64,000 nt of DNA, taken from positions 1,984,001-2,048,000 of the forward strand of contig NZ_CP107917.1 of assembly GCF_036014175.1 (NCBI RefSeq), in the 5' to 3' direction. The notes under the pieces were generated by a model. It had not been told where the DNA came from, ran no database searches, and saw only the letters and a program-made list of their open reading frames with translations. This stretch comes from Streptomyces sp. NBC_00443. GTDB lineage: Bacteria; Actinomycetota; Actinomycetes; Streptomycetales; Streptomycetaceae. Of the stretch, positions 24,718 to 33,218 are shown piece after piece; the first letter of the stretch is position 1; each line of letters starts with the position of its first letter. A program made the translations under genes and the position numbers.

Positions 24718-25749
24718 TCAACTCCCGTACCCCAGACGGGCGAGGGCCACGGCGCCCAGTGAGCCGTCGGCCACCCGGTCGGGGGTGAGGCCGAGGAGCC
24801 GGAGCCTGGCGGTGAGCGGCTCGGTGAGCGGGCCGTGGTCGCCGAGCAGGCCGCCGGTGACGACGATGCGCTCACCGGGCCGGGGTTCGAGGGCGCGGAC
24901 CGCGCCGGTGAGGTGGTCTGCGGCCGTTTCGAGGATGCCCGCGGCGACGGCGTCCTCGTGCCTGGCTGCCTCGGCGACGAGCGGCGCGAGTCCGGCCAGT
25001 TGGACCGGCGGCCGGGCCGTGACGGCGGGGAGCAGGTGCATGCGGTAGGCCTCCCGCCGGGCCCGCGTCCAGGCTCCGCCGGCGTACGGGTCCGGCGTCT
25101 CCCCCGGCAGAACGTCCTCCGGCACCCCCAGCTCCCGCCCCACCGACGCGGCCAGCGCCGTCGGCCCGCCCCGTCCGTCCGCCATGCGCAGCGCCGTGCG
25201 TACCGCCTCGCGCCCGATCCAGAAGCCGCTGCCGTCGTCGCCGAGCAGCCAGCCGTCGCCGCCGGCGGTCTCGGTGCACACGCGTGCGGCGATGCGCACC
25301 GCGACCGCGCCGGTGCCGGCCACCAGGGCCAGGCCGTCGGCGGGGTTGCCGGGCGCGGCGGCGAAGGCGGCCTCGACGTCGCTGTGGATCTCGACCATGT
25401 CGGTGCCGATGCCGAGCCTGCTCAGCGCGACGGTGAGGGCGGCGTGCGCCTTGACCCGGCCCGGTTCGTCAGGGGCGGTCCGCGAGGCGCCCGCGAACCC
25501 GCCGGCCACGGCCACGACGTGGCCGCGCAGCTCTGCCGGCACGGCGTGCGCGAGGGCTTCGGCGAGGTGCTCGGTGAGCTGCGGTCCGGGGACCGTCAGG
25601 GCATTGCCGGGGCCGGAGACGCCCTCGCCCTCGGGCGCGCCGTCGCCGAGGGGCGCCAGGACGGCGCGGGTGCGGGTGCCGCCGGCGTCCAGGCCGACGA
25701 CGTACGCATGCGCCCTCTTGGGCGAGCTTTGGTTCGAATCACTGTTCAT
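24718..25749 (-). CDS. BadF/BadG-type sugar kinase (N-acetylglucosamine kinase-like)
   Basis: The 343-residue protein has the ASKHA fold: YVVGLDAGGTRTRAVL (phosphate-1, near residue 18), LVAGTGAVAVRI (near 148), WLLGDDGSGFWIGREAV (near 172) and IVVTGGLLGDHG (adenosine, near 307). The closest-looking characterised group phosphorylates GlcNAc or MurNAc. The start is set at the ATG at 25749; sequence further upstream is not conserved in style. Between this gene and the GH3 gene on its upstream side is 168 bp without a convincing gene. Confidence 0.85.
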   Translation of the reverse strand: MNSDSNQSSPKRAHAYVVGLDAGGTRTRAVLAPLGDGAPEGEGVSGPGNALTVPGPQLTEHLAEALAHAVPAELRGHVVAVAGGFAGASRTAPDEPGRVKAHAALTVALSRLGIGTDMVEIHSDVEAAFAAAPGNPADGLALVAGTGAVAVRIAARVCTETAGGDGWLLGDDGSGFWIGREAVRTALRMADGRGGPTALAASVGRELGVPEDVLPGETPDPYAGGAWTRARREAYRMHLLPAVTARPPVQLAGLAPLVAEAARHEDAVAAGILETAADHLTGAVRALEPRPGERIVVTGGLLGDHGPLTEPLTARLRLLGLTPDRVADGSLGAVALARLGYGS

Positions 25750-25917
25750 CGACGACCATGGCGGTTGATCCATTCGTGATGGACAAGGCTGAGACCCGGC
25801 CCCGAGCCTGGAAGAGCGGGCCCGGCCCGAGGAGGATCTCATCCACACGCTCCACGTCGGGTGTCTTCCGCCTCTGGATGCTGAGGTCGTACGGCCGCCC
25901 TGAGCGCCGTGGGCCCG

Positions 25918-27420
25918 TCAGCCCTCGGTTCCGTCGGTGACGCCCGCCAGCGCCTCTGCCACCGCCCGCAGGTTTACCCGTGCCCGCCCGTACGAGCACA
26001 GCGTGCCGCCCTCCGACAGCCCGGTGTCCACCCGCACCGCGTCCGGCCGCCGCTCCAGCAGGGCGTCCCGCAGCCGAACCTGCCAGGGGTGCAGCCCGGC
26101 GTCGCAGGTTGCCACGACCAGCGGGGCGGATCCGCAGCGGCGCAGCATGCCGTCGACGAGCTCGGCCGGGTCCGCCGGTTCCCCGGTGACGGCCGTCCCC
26201 GTTGCCGTGGGGTCGACCGCGCGCATCTCGGTCAGCAGGTCCTGGCCGCCCCAGTTGAGGGCGGGGTGCGGCGGCGGGAACAGGTCGACGACATGGGCGC
26301 CGCGCACGGCGGGCGGCACGCCCCGGCTCCGTACGGCCCGGCGGGCCGCCTCGCGTCCGGCGCACGAATCCCAGTCGGCCACGTCGGTGGCGGGCGTCGC
26401 GTACCGCTCGGCGAGCCGACGCACCCGTCCCGCGGCCTCCTCGATCCGCTCCTCGGCCAGCTGACCGGTCCGCAGCGCGTCGAGCACGGCGTCGCGGCAG
26501 TCGAGGGTGACGTTCAAGTCGCCCACGGCGACGATCACTTGATCCGCGCCGGCGGCGAGTGCGATGCGTGCGCCGGCCGCCTCCCCGTACTGGTCGGCGA
26601 TGGCCTTCATCTCCAGCGCGTCGCTGACGAGGACGCCGTCGAAGCCGAGGTCGTGGCGGAGCAGATCGTCCAGGACGCGACGGCTGAGCGTGGCGGGGCG
26701 GTTGGGGTCCAGTGCCGGGAACACCACGTGGGCGCTCATCAGCATCGGTACGCCCGCCGCGATCGCAGCGCGGAACGGTTCGAGATCGGCGCGCAGTTCG
26801 TCGTACGGCCGTGGGTCGACGGCCATGCCGTGGTGGCTGTCGGTGGCGGTGCCGCCGTGGCCGGGGAAGTGCTTGGCGCACGAGGCGATGGAGCGGGCCT
26901 CGGTGGCGGTGATCCAGGCACGCAGATGCCTGGCGGCGAGCTCGGGGGCGGCGCCGAAGGACCGGGTGCGCACGATCGGGTTGCCGGGGCGGTGCTGGAG
27001 GTCGGCCACGGGGGCGTACGAGGCGGTGATGCCAAGGGTGGCAAGGTGCCCGGCGAGTGCGTCGGCGCAGCGGGCGGTGAGGTTCGGGTCGTCGACGACG
27101 CCGAGGGCGTAGGAGCCGGGGACGTCCGGGGCGCCGGCACCGACCAGGTGGCCGATGCCGCCGCCCTCGTTGTCGATGGCGACGAGGAAGTCCGGGCGTA
27201 TCGCGCGCAGTTCGTCCGTGAGGCGGCGCACCTGCCGGGCGTCGCGGACGTTGCGGGTGAAGAGGATGACCCCGCCGAGGCCACGGTCGATGAGCTCCTT
27301 GAGCGTGTCCGGCACGCTCGTGGCGCCTTCGAACCCGGCGACGAGACAGCGGTGGGCGGCTTCGTCCAGGTCGACGGGGAGGTCGGCCGACCGGGGTGAT
27401 GCGTGCTCGAAGTGGCTCAC
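25918..27420 (-). CDS. Glycoside hydrolase family 3, beta-N-acetylhexosaminidase (NagZ-like)
   Basis: The 500-residue protein has no signal peptide. It carries the NagZ-type signature: LVAIDNEGGGIGHL (near residue 80), CAKHFPGHGG and DSHHG (His/Asp acid-base pair, near 190) and VLVSDALEM (nucleophile Asp, near 273). A C-terminal domain of about 160 residues follows. It would release GlcNAc from muropeptides or chitin-derived sugars in the cytoplasm. Its position next to a GlcNAc-type kinase, an RpiR regulator and a SIS enzyme supports cell-wall sugar recycling. Confidence 0.9.
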   Translation of the reverse strand: MSHFEHASPRSADLPVDLDEAAHRCLVAGFEGATSVPDTLKELIDRGLGGVILFTRNVRDARQVRRLTDELRAIRPDFLVAIDNEGGGIGHLVGAGAPDVPGSYALGVVDDPNLTARCADALAGHLATLGITASYAPVADLQHRPGNPIVRTRSFGAAPELAARHLRAWITATEARSIASCAKHFPGHGGTATDSHHGMAVDPRPYDELRADLEPFRAAIAAGVPMLMSAHVVFPALDPNRPATLSRRVLDDLLRHDLGFDGVLVSDALEMKAIADQYGEAAGARIALAAGADQVIVAVGDLNVTLDCRDAVLDALRTGQLAEERIEEAAGRVRRLAERYATPATDVADWDSCAGREAARRAVRSRGVPPAVRGAHVVDLFPPPHPALNWGGQDLLTEMRAVDPTATGTAVTGEPADPAELVDGMLRRCGSAPLVVATCDAGLHPWQVRLRDALLERRPDAVRVDTGLSEGGTLCSYGRARVNLRAVAEALAGVTDGTEG

Positions 27421-27490
27421 CCCGGCAATGCTCTGGCTGGGTCAGCCTAAAGTCAACCTCTTGATGGCTGGCTGATTCAACAGCAGTGCC

Positions 27491-28507
27491 TCACGCGGAC
27501 AGCTTGTTCGCCTTCCCCAGGGCGTCTGCCAGTTGTTCGAGCACGGGCGCGTACCCGGCGTAGCTGAAGCGCTCCTCCATGGCCCACGGCACGGTCTGCC
27601 CCGCCTTGACCGCGGGCAGCTGCCGCCAGGTCGCCTTCTCGGCGAGCTGCTCGGCACTCATGGCCGAGGAGCGGTTGTCGACCATGATCAGGTCCGCGTG
27701 GTACTTGTCGGCGTTCTCCCAGCTCAGGAACTCCCAGAAGCCCCACTCGTCGGACTTCTTCCCCTCCACGAACTCAACGCCGAGGTCCTTGTAGTAGTTC
27801 AGGTCGACGTAGGAGTCGGGGACGGCGACATAGAACTGATCGTTGTCGCCGGTGATGGCCATGACCTTCAGCCCCTTGTTGGCCGCGGCCGCCGCGCGCA
27901 GGGTCTCGACCGCCTTGTCGAAGCGGGCCCCGGCATCCGTCACCTTCTTCGCCTTCAGGTCGGCACCGAGCGCCTCGGCGAGTTCGGCGGTGCGCTTGAG
28001 CGGGTTCAGCAGGGAGGTGCGGGCGACACTGATGCCGACGCTGGGCGCGAGCGCCTCGATCTTCTTCCGGCTCTCCTGCGGGACGTACCAGAGGTCGGGC
28101 GCCGGGAACATGTTGCTCATCAGCAGATCGGGCCCCAGCGCCGCGTACTTCTCGACGTTGAACTGCCCCCAGTCCGTGCCGAGGCTCGTCAGCTTCGCCA
28201 CGTCCATGTCGCCGGCCTGGGGGTTCGGCTTGCCGTCGACCGGCTCGGTGGGTCCGAAGACGCCGTCGCACTCGATGCCGTAGTCGTACAGCGCGGCGGC
28301 GGTGCTGACGAAGGCGACGAGCGTTTCGGGTGCCTTGTCGAGGGAGACCGTACGCCCCCGGTCGTCCTTGAAGGACCAGGGGCCACCGCCCGTCTCACGC
28401 GCCTTGCCCTCCGCGTCTCCGTCCCCGCCGCAGGCGGCGAGCAGCGAGCCGAGACCGAGAGCGCCGCCCGCGGTGAGCAGTCGGCGGCGGGACATGTCTG
28501 GGGCCAT
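27491..28507 (-). CDS. Iron-siderophore-type binding lipoprotein (orphan)
   Basis: The 338-residue protein has a Tat-type lipoprotein signal (SRRRLLTAGG, lipobox LLAAC with Cys near residue 26) and the periplasmic-binding-protein type III fold (PETLVAFVSTAAAL; LGPDLLMSNMF; HADLIMVDNRSS). It belongs to the FepB/CeuA cluster that captures ferric siderophores. No permease or ATPase gene is adjacent, so it must share a transporter encoded elsewhere. An iron box lies 25 bp upstream of the ATG, so it is expressed in iron starvation. Confidence 0.9.
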   Translation of the reverse strand: MAPDMSRRRLLTAGGALGLGSLLAACGGDGDAEGKARETGGGPWSFKDDRGRTVSLDKAPETLVAFVSTAAALYDYGIECDGVFGPTEPVDGKPNPQAGDMDVAKLTSLGTDWGQFNVEKYAALGPDLLMSNMFPAPDLWYVPQESRKKIEALAPSVGISVARTSLLNPLKRTAELAEALGADLKAKKVTDAGARFDKAVETLRAAAAANKGLKVMAITGDNDQFYVAVPDSYVDLNYYKDLGVEFVEGKKSDEWGFWEFLSWENADKYHADLIMVDNRSSAMSAEQLAEKATWRQLPAVKAGQTVPWAMEERFSYAGYAPVLEQLADALGKANKLSA

Positions 28508-28531
28508 GGTCGACCTCCCCTTCGAATCAAA

Positions 28532-28550
28532 TTAAGGGAAGGCTAACCTA
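28532..28550 (-). promoter_or_regulatory. Iron box (DmdR1/IdeR-type operator)
   Basis: The 19-mer taagggaaggctaacctaa matches TTAGGTTAGGCTAACCTAA at 16 of 19 positions and lies 25 bp before the start of the siderophore-binding lipoprotein gene. Confidence 0.82.
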
Positions 28551-28598
28551 AGCCAATTTGGGTCAAGAGCCGGTGCGCTCGCACCCCCCGAAATACAC

Positions 28599-28628
28599 TT
28601 GTCCGTTGATCAACCCGACCCATAGCCT
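28599..28628 (+). promoter_or_regulatory. Sigma-70-type promoter of the tRNA-like RNA
   Basis: The sequence ttgtcc (28599-28604), an 18-bp spacer and tagcct (28623-28628) fit the HrdB-type pattern TTGaCn-18-TAgnnT. Transcription would begin about 28635, a few bases before the tRNA-like element. Confidence 0.5.
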
Positions 28629-28638
28629 CAGCTCTCAT

Positions 28639-28710
28639 CGACGTGTAGCTCAGCAGCAGAGCGCCGGGCTTGAGACCCGGAGGGCGCGGGGGCGGAACCT
28701 GCCACGTCGG
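28639..28710 (+). ncRNA. Degenerate tRNA-like cloverleaf (anticodon position UGA)
   Basis: The element folds as a complete cloverleaf. The acceptor stem is 7 bp and perfect (cgacgtg 28639-28645 with cacgtcg 28703-28709). The D stem is gctc/gagc (28648-28651, 28659-28662). The anticodon stem is ccggg/cccgg around the loop cttgaga (28669-28675), followed by a 5-nt variable loop. The T stem is gcggg/cctgc with one G-T pair. It is not a normal tRNA: the D loop (agcagca) lacks GG, the T loop (ggcggaa) lacks TTC, there is no CCA, and a UGA serine tRNA should have a long variable arm. It ends 3 nt before the ATG of the next gene. It may be a tRNA mimic like those found beside RNA-repair scaffolds, or a structured mRNA leader. 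Confidence 0.68.
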
Positions 28711-28713
28711 CTT

Positions 28714-31089
28714 ATGGACGACAACGCTGAGCAGCAGCCCCTCACCGCGGCCGCCGCCTATCCGGCGGCCCAGTTGGCCAAGGCCTTCACGACGGCACTG
28801 ACCCACGAGGACGCCGGCACCCGGCGTCGTGCCGAGGAGCGCGGGCAGCGCTGGCGGGCGGTCCTCGCGGGGATGGCCGCGGGGCGGCTGACGGCAGGTT
28901 CACGCACCCCGGTGGCAGGGCTGCCGGCCTGGGTGACCCTTGAGGTGGTGCGGGGCGGCTTCGCCACCGGCACCGCGAGCGCGGGCGGCCCGCTCCAGCC
29001 GTACGAGACCGAGGCCGCCCGGCAGTTCGGGGTACCGGCCGACCGGCGCGCACTCTTCGCCCACTGCCTCACCGACGCGGGACTGGCCTGGCTGTGGGCC
29101 CTACTGGACAGCGGCCACTACGAGATCGGCGTGCCCGAGGAGGCCGCGCTGCTCACGATGGCCTGGCTGGTGCGGCACGGCGAGACGTCCGCGGCGCTGG
29201 ATCTCGCGGCCGAACTGGAGCCGTTCGCCGACCGACTGCGCTTCCTGCCCCGGCCGGCGAAGGGCCCTGTGCCGACGGACAGCTCAGCGCCGACGAGTGG
29301 CACGGCGGAGGCGAGCGGCACGGCTGAAGCGACCGGCACGACCGAGGCGACCACGCCCGTCCACCGGTACACCGTCTCCGACTCCGTCGACACCCTGATA
29401 CGGCGGCGGCCCAACTCCGCCGTGGAGACCCAGCGCGAGGCGCTCGCCGTATGGCAGCCGTTCGGCGACGAGATGCTCGCCCACTGGCTGGAGACGGCGA
29501 GGGACGGCCTGGTGCTCGAACTCGCCCTGGACGCCGCCTGGCTGGCGCGCACTGCCACCCTGCTGGACCGCTACCGGCTGCTGGCCGCGGAACACACCCG
29601 CTGCACCAAGCACCGCAACCCCAGGCAGAACCTGGGCATTCTGCGCGGCGCACTGGAGGAGACCGTCGCCGGGCGGCCGTTGGACGCGCGCCGGCTCGGT
29701 CTGCTGCGGCACGCGGTGGCGTCCATGGTGCGGCGACGCGGCCTGCCCGGCTCCGCACCGCACACCGCGCTGCGCCGGGAGCAGGCGCGCCAGGCGGCGC
29801 TCCCGTCCCACCACGCGCTGGCCCAGCTGATGCTGCGCCGGCTCGCCGAACTGCCCCAGGACACCGGCATCACCGATGTCAGCCCACTGCTGACGCCCGT
29901 GACGGAGCAGGAGGAACACGAGACCGGCCTGCCCACGGGAGCGGAGGTCCCGCCGGTGATCCGGCAGGTGGTCGAGTCCGCGCTGAGCGCGCCGATCGGC
30001 ACGCTGGTGGAGCGGGGCGTCGTCCCCTCCGCGGAGGTCCTGGCCGAGCTGGTACCGCAGTTGGTCGCCACGGCCACCGCCCTGGCGTACGGCGACGAGA
30101 CGCTGCGGGCGCTGATGGCCGCGAACTACCGCGCGTTCCGCAACCGCCGCTCGCTGCTCCTGCTCAACCTGGAGCGCCAGGTCCGCGTCGAGGAACTGCC
30201 CTGGGTACGGGCGGTGTCCGGACAGCGCGCCGCGGTGCCGGGCAAACCGGACGAGGAGGGTGCGCTCACCGTGCTGCGGCAGCTGGGCGAGCTGGCCGTG
30301 CAGGCCTTCCCCGGCACGATCCTGCCCAACCCGCTCATCCGCGAGCTCGGCGTGCTCGCCCGCCAGGGCGACCTGGGCACCCCGTTCGTGGAGGAGCTCG
30401 CCGCCGACATCTTCATGGGCACGTTCAGCCCGAAATTCCTCAAGTCGGCGCGGGCCGCGGCCGAGTTGCTCCGCGGCACGCTGTACGAGCGCTACTACGG
30501 CATCGACTACGCCGCGATCCGCAACCTCGCGATCGCCGAGACGGGCGCCGCGCTCAGCCGTTCCTACGGCGCCCGTACGTCCCCCGGTTTCGCGCGGCTG
30601 TGCACGGAGCGGTCCGGGACGGCGTCCGGGTCCGGGTCCTGGTCCGTGGCGGCGAACGGCAAGGTGATCGAGCAGGCGCAGATCCTCACCACGCACAACC
30701 TGGCCACGCTGGTCCACCGGGTGGGCATCGCCCCACAGCCCGGCTGGTCCGACCTGGCGCGCCGCTGCCTCGCCACGGTGTGCCGGCTGACCGCACAGGT
30801 GCACAACAACAAGCGTCCCCTCCCCACCATCAAGGACGCGGCGTACGCCTGGCGTCAGATGCTGTTCGCCCTGTCCCTGTGCCCGCCCGACGAGCTCCGG
30901 CGGTTCCTCGCCGCCCTGGACGAGGAGACGGCCCGCCACCCCGCCCATGTCAGGTCCCGACTGACACCGGCCCTGACGGGCCTGGTCCTCACCGCCGAGG
31001 GCGGCAGGTTCGACGCGGACGGCACGGCGGACGAGGGCCGCGCACGCCGGTTCCTGGGGTGGAGCACGGAACGGCACTGGATGCGGTGA
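28714..31089 (+). CDS. Unknown 791-residue helical protein paired with the tRNA-like RNA
   Basis: The protein is cytosolic, without signal peptide or membrane segments, and rich in Ala/Leu helices spaced like an all-alpha repeat protein. A low-complexity Thr/Glu/Ala insert (about residues 188-215) splits it. Distinctive stretches are CTKHRNPRQNLGIL (near 297), AANYRAFRNRRSLLLLNLE (near 470), FVEELAADIFMGTFSPKFLK (near 560), YYGIDYAAIRNL (near 596) and VHNNKRPLPTIKDAAYAWRQ (near 696). I know no named domain here. Basic patches with Asn and aromatic residues would suit RNA binding. The ATG at 28714 has no Shine-Dalgarno sequence, and the tRNA-like element occupies the whole leader. Confidence 0.8.
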   Translation: MDDNAEQQPLTAAAAYPAAQLAKAFTTALTHEDAGTRRRAEERGQRWRAVLAGMAAGRLTAGSRTPVAGLPAWVTLEVVRGGFATGTASAGGPLQPYETEAARQFGVPADRRALFAHCLTDAGLAWLWALLDSGHYEIGVPEEAALLTMAWLVRHGETSAALDLAAELEPFADRLRFLPRPAKGPVPTDSSAPTSGTAEASGTAEATGTTEATTPVHRYTVSDSVDTLIRRRPNSAVETQREALAVWQPFGDEMLAHWLETARDGLVLELALDAAWLARTATLLDRYRLLAAEHTRCTKHRNPRQNLGILRGALEETVAGRPLDARRLGLLRHAVASMVRRRGLPGSAPHTALRREQARQAALPSHHALAQLMLRRLAELPQDTGITDVSPLLTPVTEQEEHETGLPTGAEVPPVIRQVVESALSAPIGTLVERGVVPSAEVLAELVPQLVATATALAYGDETLRALMAANYRAFRNRRSLLLLNLERQVRVEELPWVRAVSGQRAAVPGKPDEEGALTVLRQLGELAVQAFPGTILPNPLIRELGVLARQGDLGTPFVEELAADIFMGTFSPKFLKSARAAAELLRGTLYERYYGIDYAAIRNLAIAETGAALSRSYGARTSPGFARLCTERSGTASGSGSWSVAANGKVIEQAQILTTHNLATLVHRVGIAPQPGWSDLARRCLATVCRLTAQVHNNKRPLPTIKDAAYAWRQMLFALSLCPPDELRRFLAALDEETARHPAHVRSRLTPALTGLVLTAEGGRFDADGTADEGRARRFLGWSTERHWMR

Positions 31090-31252
31090 GGGCGGGGCGC
31101 GCGGGAGCGGGGGTCTGGGCGCGGGCTGTCGCGTCGCTCACCCGCCGACGTCGCTTCGGCTGCCGGACACCACGGCGTCATGCCGGACGGGCACGTTTCC
31201 CACGTCCCCTCCTGCCTCGCCCTCAAGCCGTCCGCCCCGCGTCCGCGCGGGT

Positions 31253-32314
31253 GTGACGCGGAAGGACGACCGCGCCGTGTCCTTGCTCCCGCTCAGCGAT
31301 CTCCCCGGACCGCTGCCCGCCTGCCCCACTCCCGCCGCCACCCCCACCCCCACGTCCGTCCGTCCCCGCCCCCGCGTCTCCCCCGGACGCGTCGTCCGCC
31401 ATGTGCTGACGCTGCTCCCGCTCCTGCTGATCGGGGCATGGGCGGTGGCCGACTGGCACACCGTGCAGGACGGCGCCCTCCGGCTCGCCTCCGCCGACCC
31501 CTGGTGGCTGCTGGCCGGGTTCTTCTTCACCTGCATGGGCTGGTTGACCGCCTCGGTCGTCCGCCAGGGATCCATACCGGAACGCCTGCCGTCAGGCCTG
31601 CTGGTCGCGTCGCAGTTCGCCGCCGGCGCCGCGAACCACGTACTGCCGGCCAGCATCGGCGCCCACGCCGTCACCCTGCGTTTCCTGCAGTACTGCGGCA
31701 TACCCCTGGCCCGGGCCACCGCCTCACTCGCGCTGTACTCGCTGGTCAAGCCGATCGCGAAGACGGCGGTGCTGCTCGGCTTCCTCGTGGCCTTCCCCGA
31801 ACTGCTGCACCTGGGCGAACTCGTCCCGGACGAGCGGACGTTGCTCCTGGTCGCCGGAGGCGTGACGGCCGCCCTCGTCACGGCGGGCGTGCTCGTGACC
31901 ACCGTACGACCGCTGCGCCGCCCCCTCCTCGGCTTCGTCCGCACCGCCCTGACCGACGCGCGGATCCTGCACACCCGGCCCAGCCGCGTCCTCGCCCTCT
32001 GGGGCGGCGCCGCCGCCACGCCGCTGCTCCAGGCAAGCGTGATCGCCTCGGTCGGCTTCGCGCTGGGCCTGCCGCTGTCGTGGACGCAGGTGACCCTCGC
32101 ACTCCTCCTCGCCAGCACAGCGGTCGGCGCGGTCCCCGCACCGGGCGGCATCGGCCCCGTGGACGCGGCCCTGGTGTTCACGATGGTCACCTTCGGCGCC
32201 CCGATGAGCCTGGCCGCAGCCACCGTCATCGGCTACCGCGTCCTGACGGTCTGGGTGCCTCTGCTACCGGGCGCACTGGTGCTCTCGATCATGGTCCAGC
32301 GCAAGATCCTCTGA
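31253..32314 (+). CDS. YbhN/lysylphosphatidylglycerol-synthase-TM-family membrane protein
   Basis: The 353-residue protein has a Pro-rich N-terminus and about eight membrane helices with family landmarks: AAGAANHVLPASIGAHAVTL (near residue 119), LYSLVKPIAKTAVLLGF (near 160) and AVPAPGGIGPVDAALVF (near 300), the conserved PGGIGxxExx loop of the PF03706 family. Members sit in membranes with lipid transferases or flippases. The GTG at 31253 is used; an in-frame GTG at 31277 is an alternative. The 163 bp before it carry no gene I can support. Confidence 0.82.
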   Translation: MTRKDDRAVSLLPLSDLPGPLPACPTPAATPTPTSVRPRPRVSPGRVVRHVLTLLPLLLIGAWAVADWHTVQDGALRLASADPWWLLAGFFFTCMGWLTASVVRQGSIPERLPSGLLVASQFAAGAANHVLPASIGAHAVTLRFLQYCGIPLARATASLALYSLVKPIAKTAVLLGFLVAFPELLHLGELVPDERTLLLVAGGVTAALVTAGVLVTTVRPLRRPLLGFVRTALTDARILHTRPSRVLALWGGAAATPLLQASVIASVGFALGLPLSWTQVTLALLLASTAVGAVPAPGGIGPVDAALVFTMVTFGAPMSLAAATVIGYRVLTVWVPLLPGALVLSIMVQRKIL

Positions 32315-32337
32315 GCGGCCTCCCATGGTGGGACCGC
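32315..32337. terminator. Hairpin between convergent genes
   Basis: The stem gcgg/ccgc with an inner tccca/tggga pair lies directly after the stop of the YbhN-like gene and before the stop of the PP2C gene. Confidence 0.5.
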
Positions 32338-32340
32338 GCC

Positions 32341-33087
32341 CTACTCCTCTCCCACCCGCACCACCGCCACCGTGATGTTGTCGGGCCCGCCCGCCTCGAT
32401 GGCGGCCTTCCAGAGCTCGAACGCCGCCCGCCCGTCGTCGTGCTCGCGCAGCACCTCGTCCAGTACGTCCGTCGGCACCGGGTCCGTGAGGCCGTCCGAG
32501 CAGATGAGGTAGCGCTCGCCCGGGGACAGGGGCACGGCCGTGACATGGGGATCGACGGCTCGGTAGGTGGGCGAGCCGCCCAGGCACTGGGTGACCAGTG
32601 AGGTGCTGCGCCCCGCCGGGTGGGGAGGGCTGTCGTCGACGCTGACCTGGCGCAGTCCGTCGCCGTGGGCCGCGTAGACCTGGCTGTCGCCCACGTTGAA
32701 CACCAGCAGCGAGTCGGGCTGCACGACGACGCCGGCGATCGTCGTCCCCATGGCCTCCAGGTCGCCTCCCTCGTCCCCGCCGGCCGCCTGGTACACGGCG
32801 CGGTTGCAGGCGTTCAGGGCATCCCGGACGGCGACCTCGCTGGTCAGGGCGGGGCCGAGCGAGGCGATCCGGCGGGCGACCAGCGCACTGGCCACATCGC
32901 CGCCGGGATGCCCGCCGAGCCCGTCGGCGACGGCCACCACGAGGGGCGTGCCGAGCGGGAAGACCAGGGTCTGCGGATTCTCGGTCACCGTGGCGCACAG
33001 CGTCCACGGCCCGACGACGAGACTGTCCTCGTTGCGCTCGCGCAGCAGTCCGGGATGGCTGATCGCACTCACAGCGACGTACGGCAT
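32341..33087 (-). CDS. PP2C-family Ser/Thr protein phosphatase
   Basis: The 248-residue cytosolic enzyme has all metal-binding and catalytic motifs of the PPM family in order: RNEDS (near residue 18), VADGLGGHPGG (near 54), GTTIAG, GDSQVYA, LICSDGLTD and GGPDNITVAVV at the C-terminus. It has no membrane anchor or sensor domain. It would reverse Ser/Thr kinase phosphorylation; a PknB-like kinase is encoded 11 kb away at 43266. The ATG at 33087 is clear. Confidence 0.92.
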   Translation of the reverse strand: MPYVAVSAISHPGLLRERNEDSLVVGPWTLCATVTENPQTLVFPLGTPLVVAVADGLGGHPGGDVASALVARRIASLGPALTSEVAVRDALNACNRAVYQAAGGDEGGDLEAMGTTIAGVVVQPDSLLVFNVGDSQVYAAHGDGLRQVSVDDSPPHPAGRSTSLVTQCLGGSPTYRAVDPHVTAVPLSPGERYLICSDGLTDPVPTDVLDEVLREHDDGRAAFELWKAAIEAGGPDNITVAVVRVGEE

Positions 33088-33218
33088 GCAGCGCCACCGC
33101 CTTCCGTACCGGACTCACCGAACTGACCGCCGGGGCCGGACGTCCCCTTCGAGTCTAGGAACACCGGCATCCGGCGTGCCAGCGCAGCGGGCGCCGCCCG
33201 GGGCGGCGCCCCTCCCTG

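Noticed and set aside
25750..25917. Possible small gene between the kinase and GH3 genes
   Set aside because: The open frame continues from a shadow of the GH3 gene and has no start, ribosome-binding site or known domain.
28639..28710. A functional tRNA-Ser (UGA anticodon)
   Set aside because: It lacks the long variable arm of serine tRNAs, the GG of the D loop and the TTC of the T loop, so normal decoding is very unlikely; I list it as a tRNA-like RNA.
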